A stretch of DNA of 64,000 nt from Candidatus Dechloromonas phosphoritropha. Its GTDB lineage: Bacteria; Pseudomonadota; Gammaproteobacteria; Burkholderiales; Rhodocyclaceae. Positions 63,820 to 64,000 of this stretch are shown one piece after another. Position 1 is the stretch's first letter. Each line of letters begins with the position of its first letter. The stretch covers positions 372,001 to 436,000 of the forward strand of contig JADKGN010000001.1 in the NCBI GenBank assembly GCA_016722705.1. The letters are read 5' to 3'. The notes under the pieces were generated by a model. The model was not told the origin of the DNA. It searched no databases and saw only the letters and a program-made list of their open reading frames with translations. The position numbers and the translations under genes are program-made.

Positions 63820-64000
63820 TCAATAGTTGGGCTTGTCTTTCGCCAAGTTGTAGGTTTCGACGCCGTCCATGATTTCCTTCTTGGCTTCCTCTGGACCGCG
63901 CCAACCGATGACGTTGACGAACTTGCCGGCCTCGAGATCCTTGTAGTGCGCGAAGAAGTGAGCAATCTGGTCAAGCAGCGGGTTGGGCAGGTCGGTGTGG
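63820..64000 (-). CDS. ppa: Inorganic pyrophosphatase, C-terminal part (5' end outside window)
   Basis: The last 59 codons of a family I soluble pyrophosphatase: HTDLPNPLLDQIAHFFAHYK, then FVNVIGWRGPEEAKKEI and a terminal DKPNY. The active site lies upstream of the window edge. It precedes nadE by 6 bp on the same strand, so both are probably one operon. Confidence 0.9.
   Translation of the reverse strand, partial: HTDLPNPLLDQIAHFFAHYKDLEAGKFVNVIGWRGPEEAKKEIMDGVETYNLAKDKPNY

Overview
The window looks like chromosome of a GC-rich betaproteobacterium, most likely Rhodocyclales-like. That placement is an inference from gene content and order (hpnCDE; ppa-nadE-glnB; trxB, ftsK, lolA, rarA, serS); no rRNA is present to confirm it. 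Housekeeping genes sit in three blocks: 1-2.5 kb (squalene synthesis hpnC-hpnD-hpnE), 24.0-28.8 kb (tRNA-Ser, mltF, serS, DUF4126, rarA) and 55.5-64 kb (encapsulated-ferritin-like protein, VOC protein, lolA, ftsK, Crp/Fnr regulator, trxB, Smr protein, glnB, nadE, ppa). Everything between is accessory DNA dominated by mobile elements and broken genes.

2.7-14.0 kb: two direct copies of one IS256-family element enclose about 8.4 kb with an IS21-like remnant, an intact IS630, a large SF2 helicase with a C-terminal PD-(D/E)xK-like motif, an IS5, a truncated GHKL ATPase and IS1380 and IS4 remnants. Only the outermost flanks of the pair resemble a target duplication, so this may be a composite transposon carrying defence-like cargo. 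14-23.9 kb: a crotonase, a umuC fragment, a DUF1345 membrane protein, a third IS256 (frameshifted), an IS3 in an odd tandem-like setting, an IS-truncated oxidoreductase, a sulP transporter with two lesions, and IS5 and IS1182 remnants, ending at the 3' end of tRNA-Ser(CGA).

28.8-54.8 kb: a PIN toxin with a damaged antitoxin is followed by a chromosomal integron. intI lies on the minus strand and cassette genes run on the plus strand, separated by attC sites. Cassettes encode small membrane-anchored proteins, a large protein with a HEPN-like R-x6-H motif, a secreted zinc metalloprotease with seven tandem repeats, a 169-residue SLATT-like two-TM protein and a vanadium-haloperoxidase/PAP2-family enzyme. 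The array has been heavily invaded: an IS1380, a group IIC intron inside an attC, an IS91-type unit with a tyrosine recombinase, an IS3 remnant, a second group II intron remnant, a 7.3-kb Tn3-family transposon (5-bp duplication TATCT) carrying lysR, an Old Yellow Enzyme, pirin and an isochorismatase-like hydrolase, and an IS4 (9-bp duplication GGTTTGGCT). The last two both interrupt the SLATT gene, which can be rebuilt exactly. The integron region separates lolA from rarA, which are neighbours in E. coli and many proteobacteria.

Several transposase or recombinase genes contain perfect or near-perfect palindromes, some apparently added in frame. Several genes have a single lesion (one-base deletions, in-frame TAG or TAA), reflecting decay or, for the one-base deletions, possible sequencing error.
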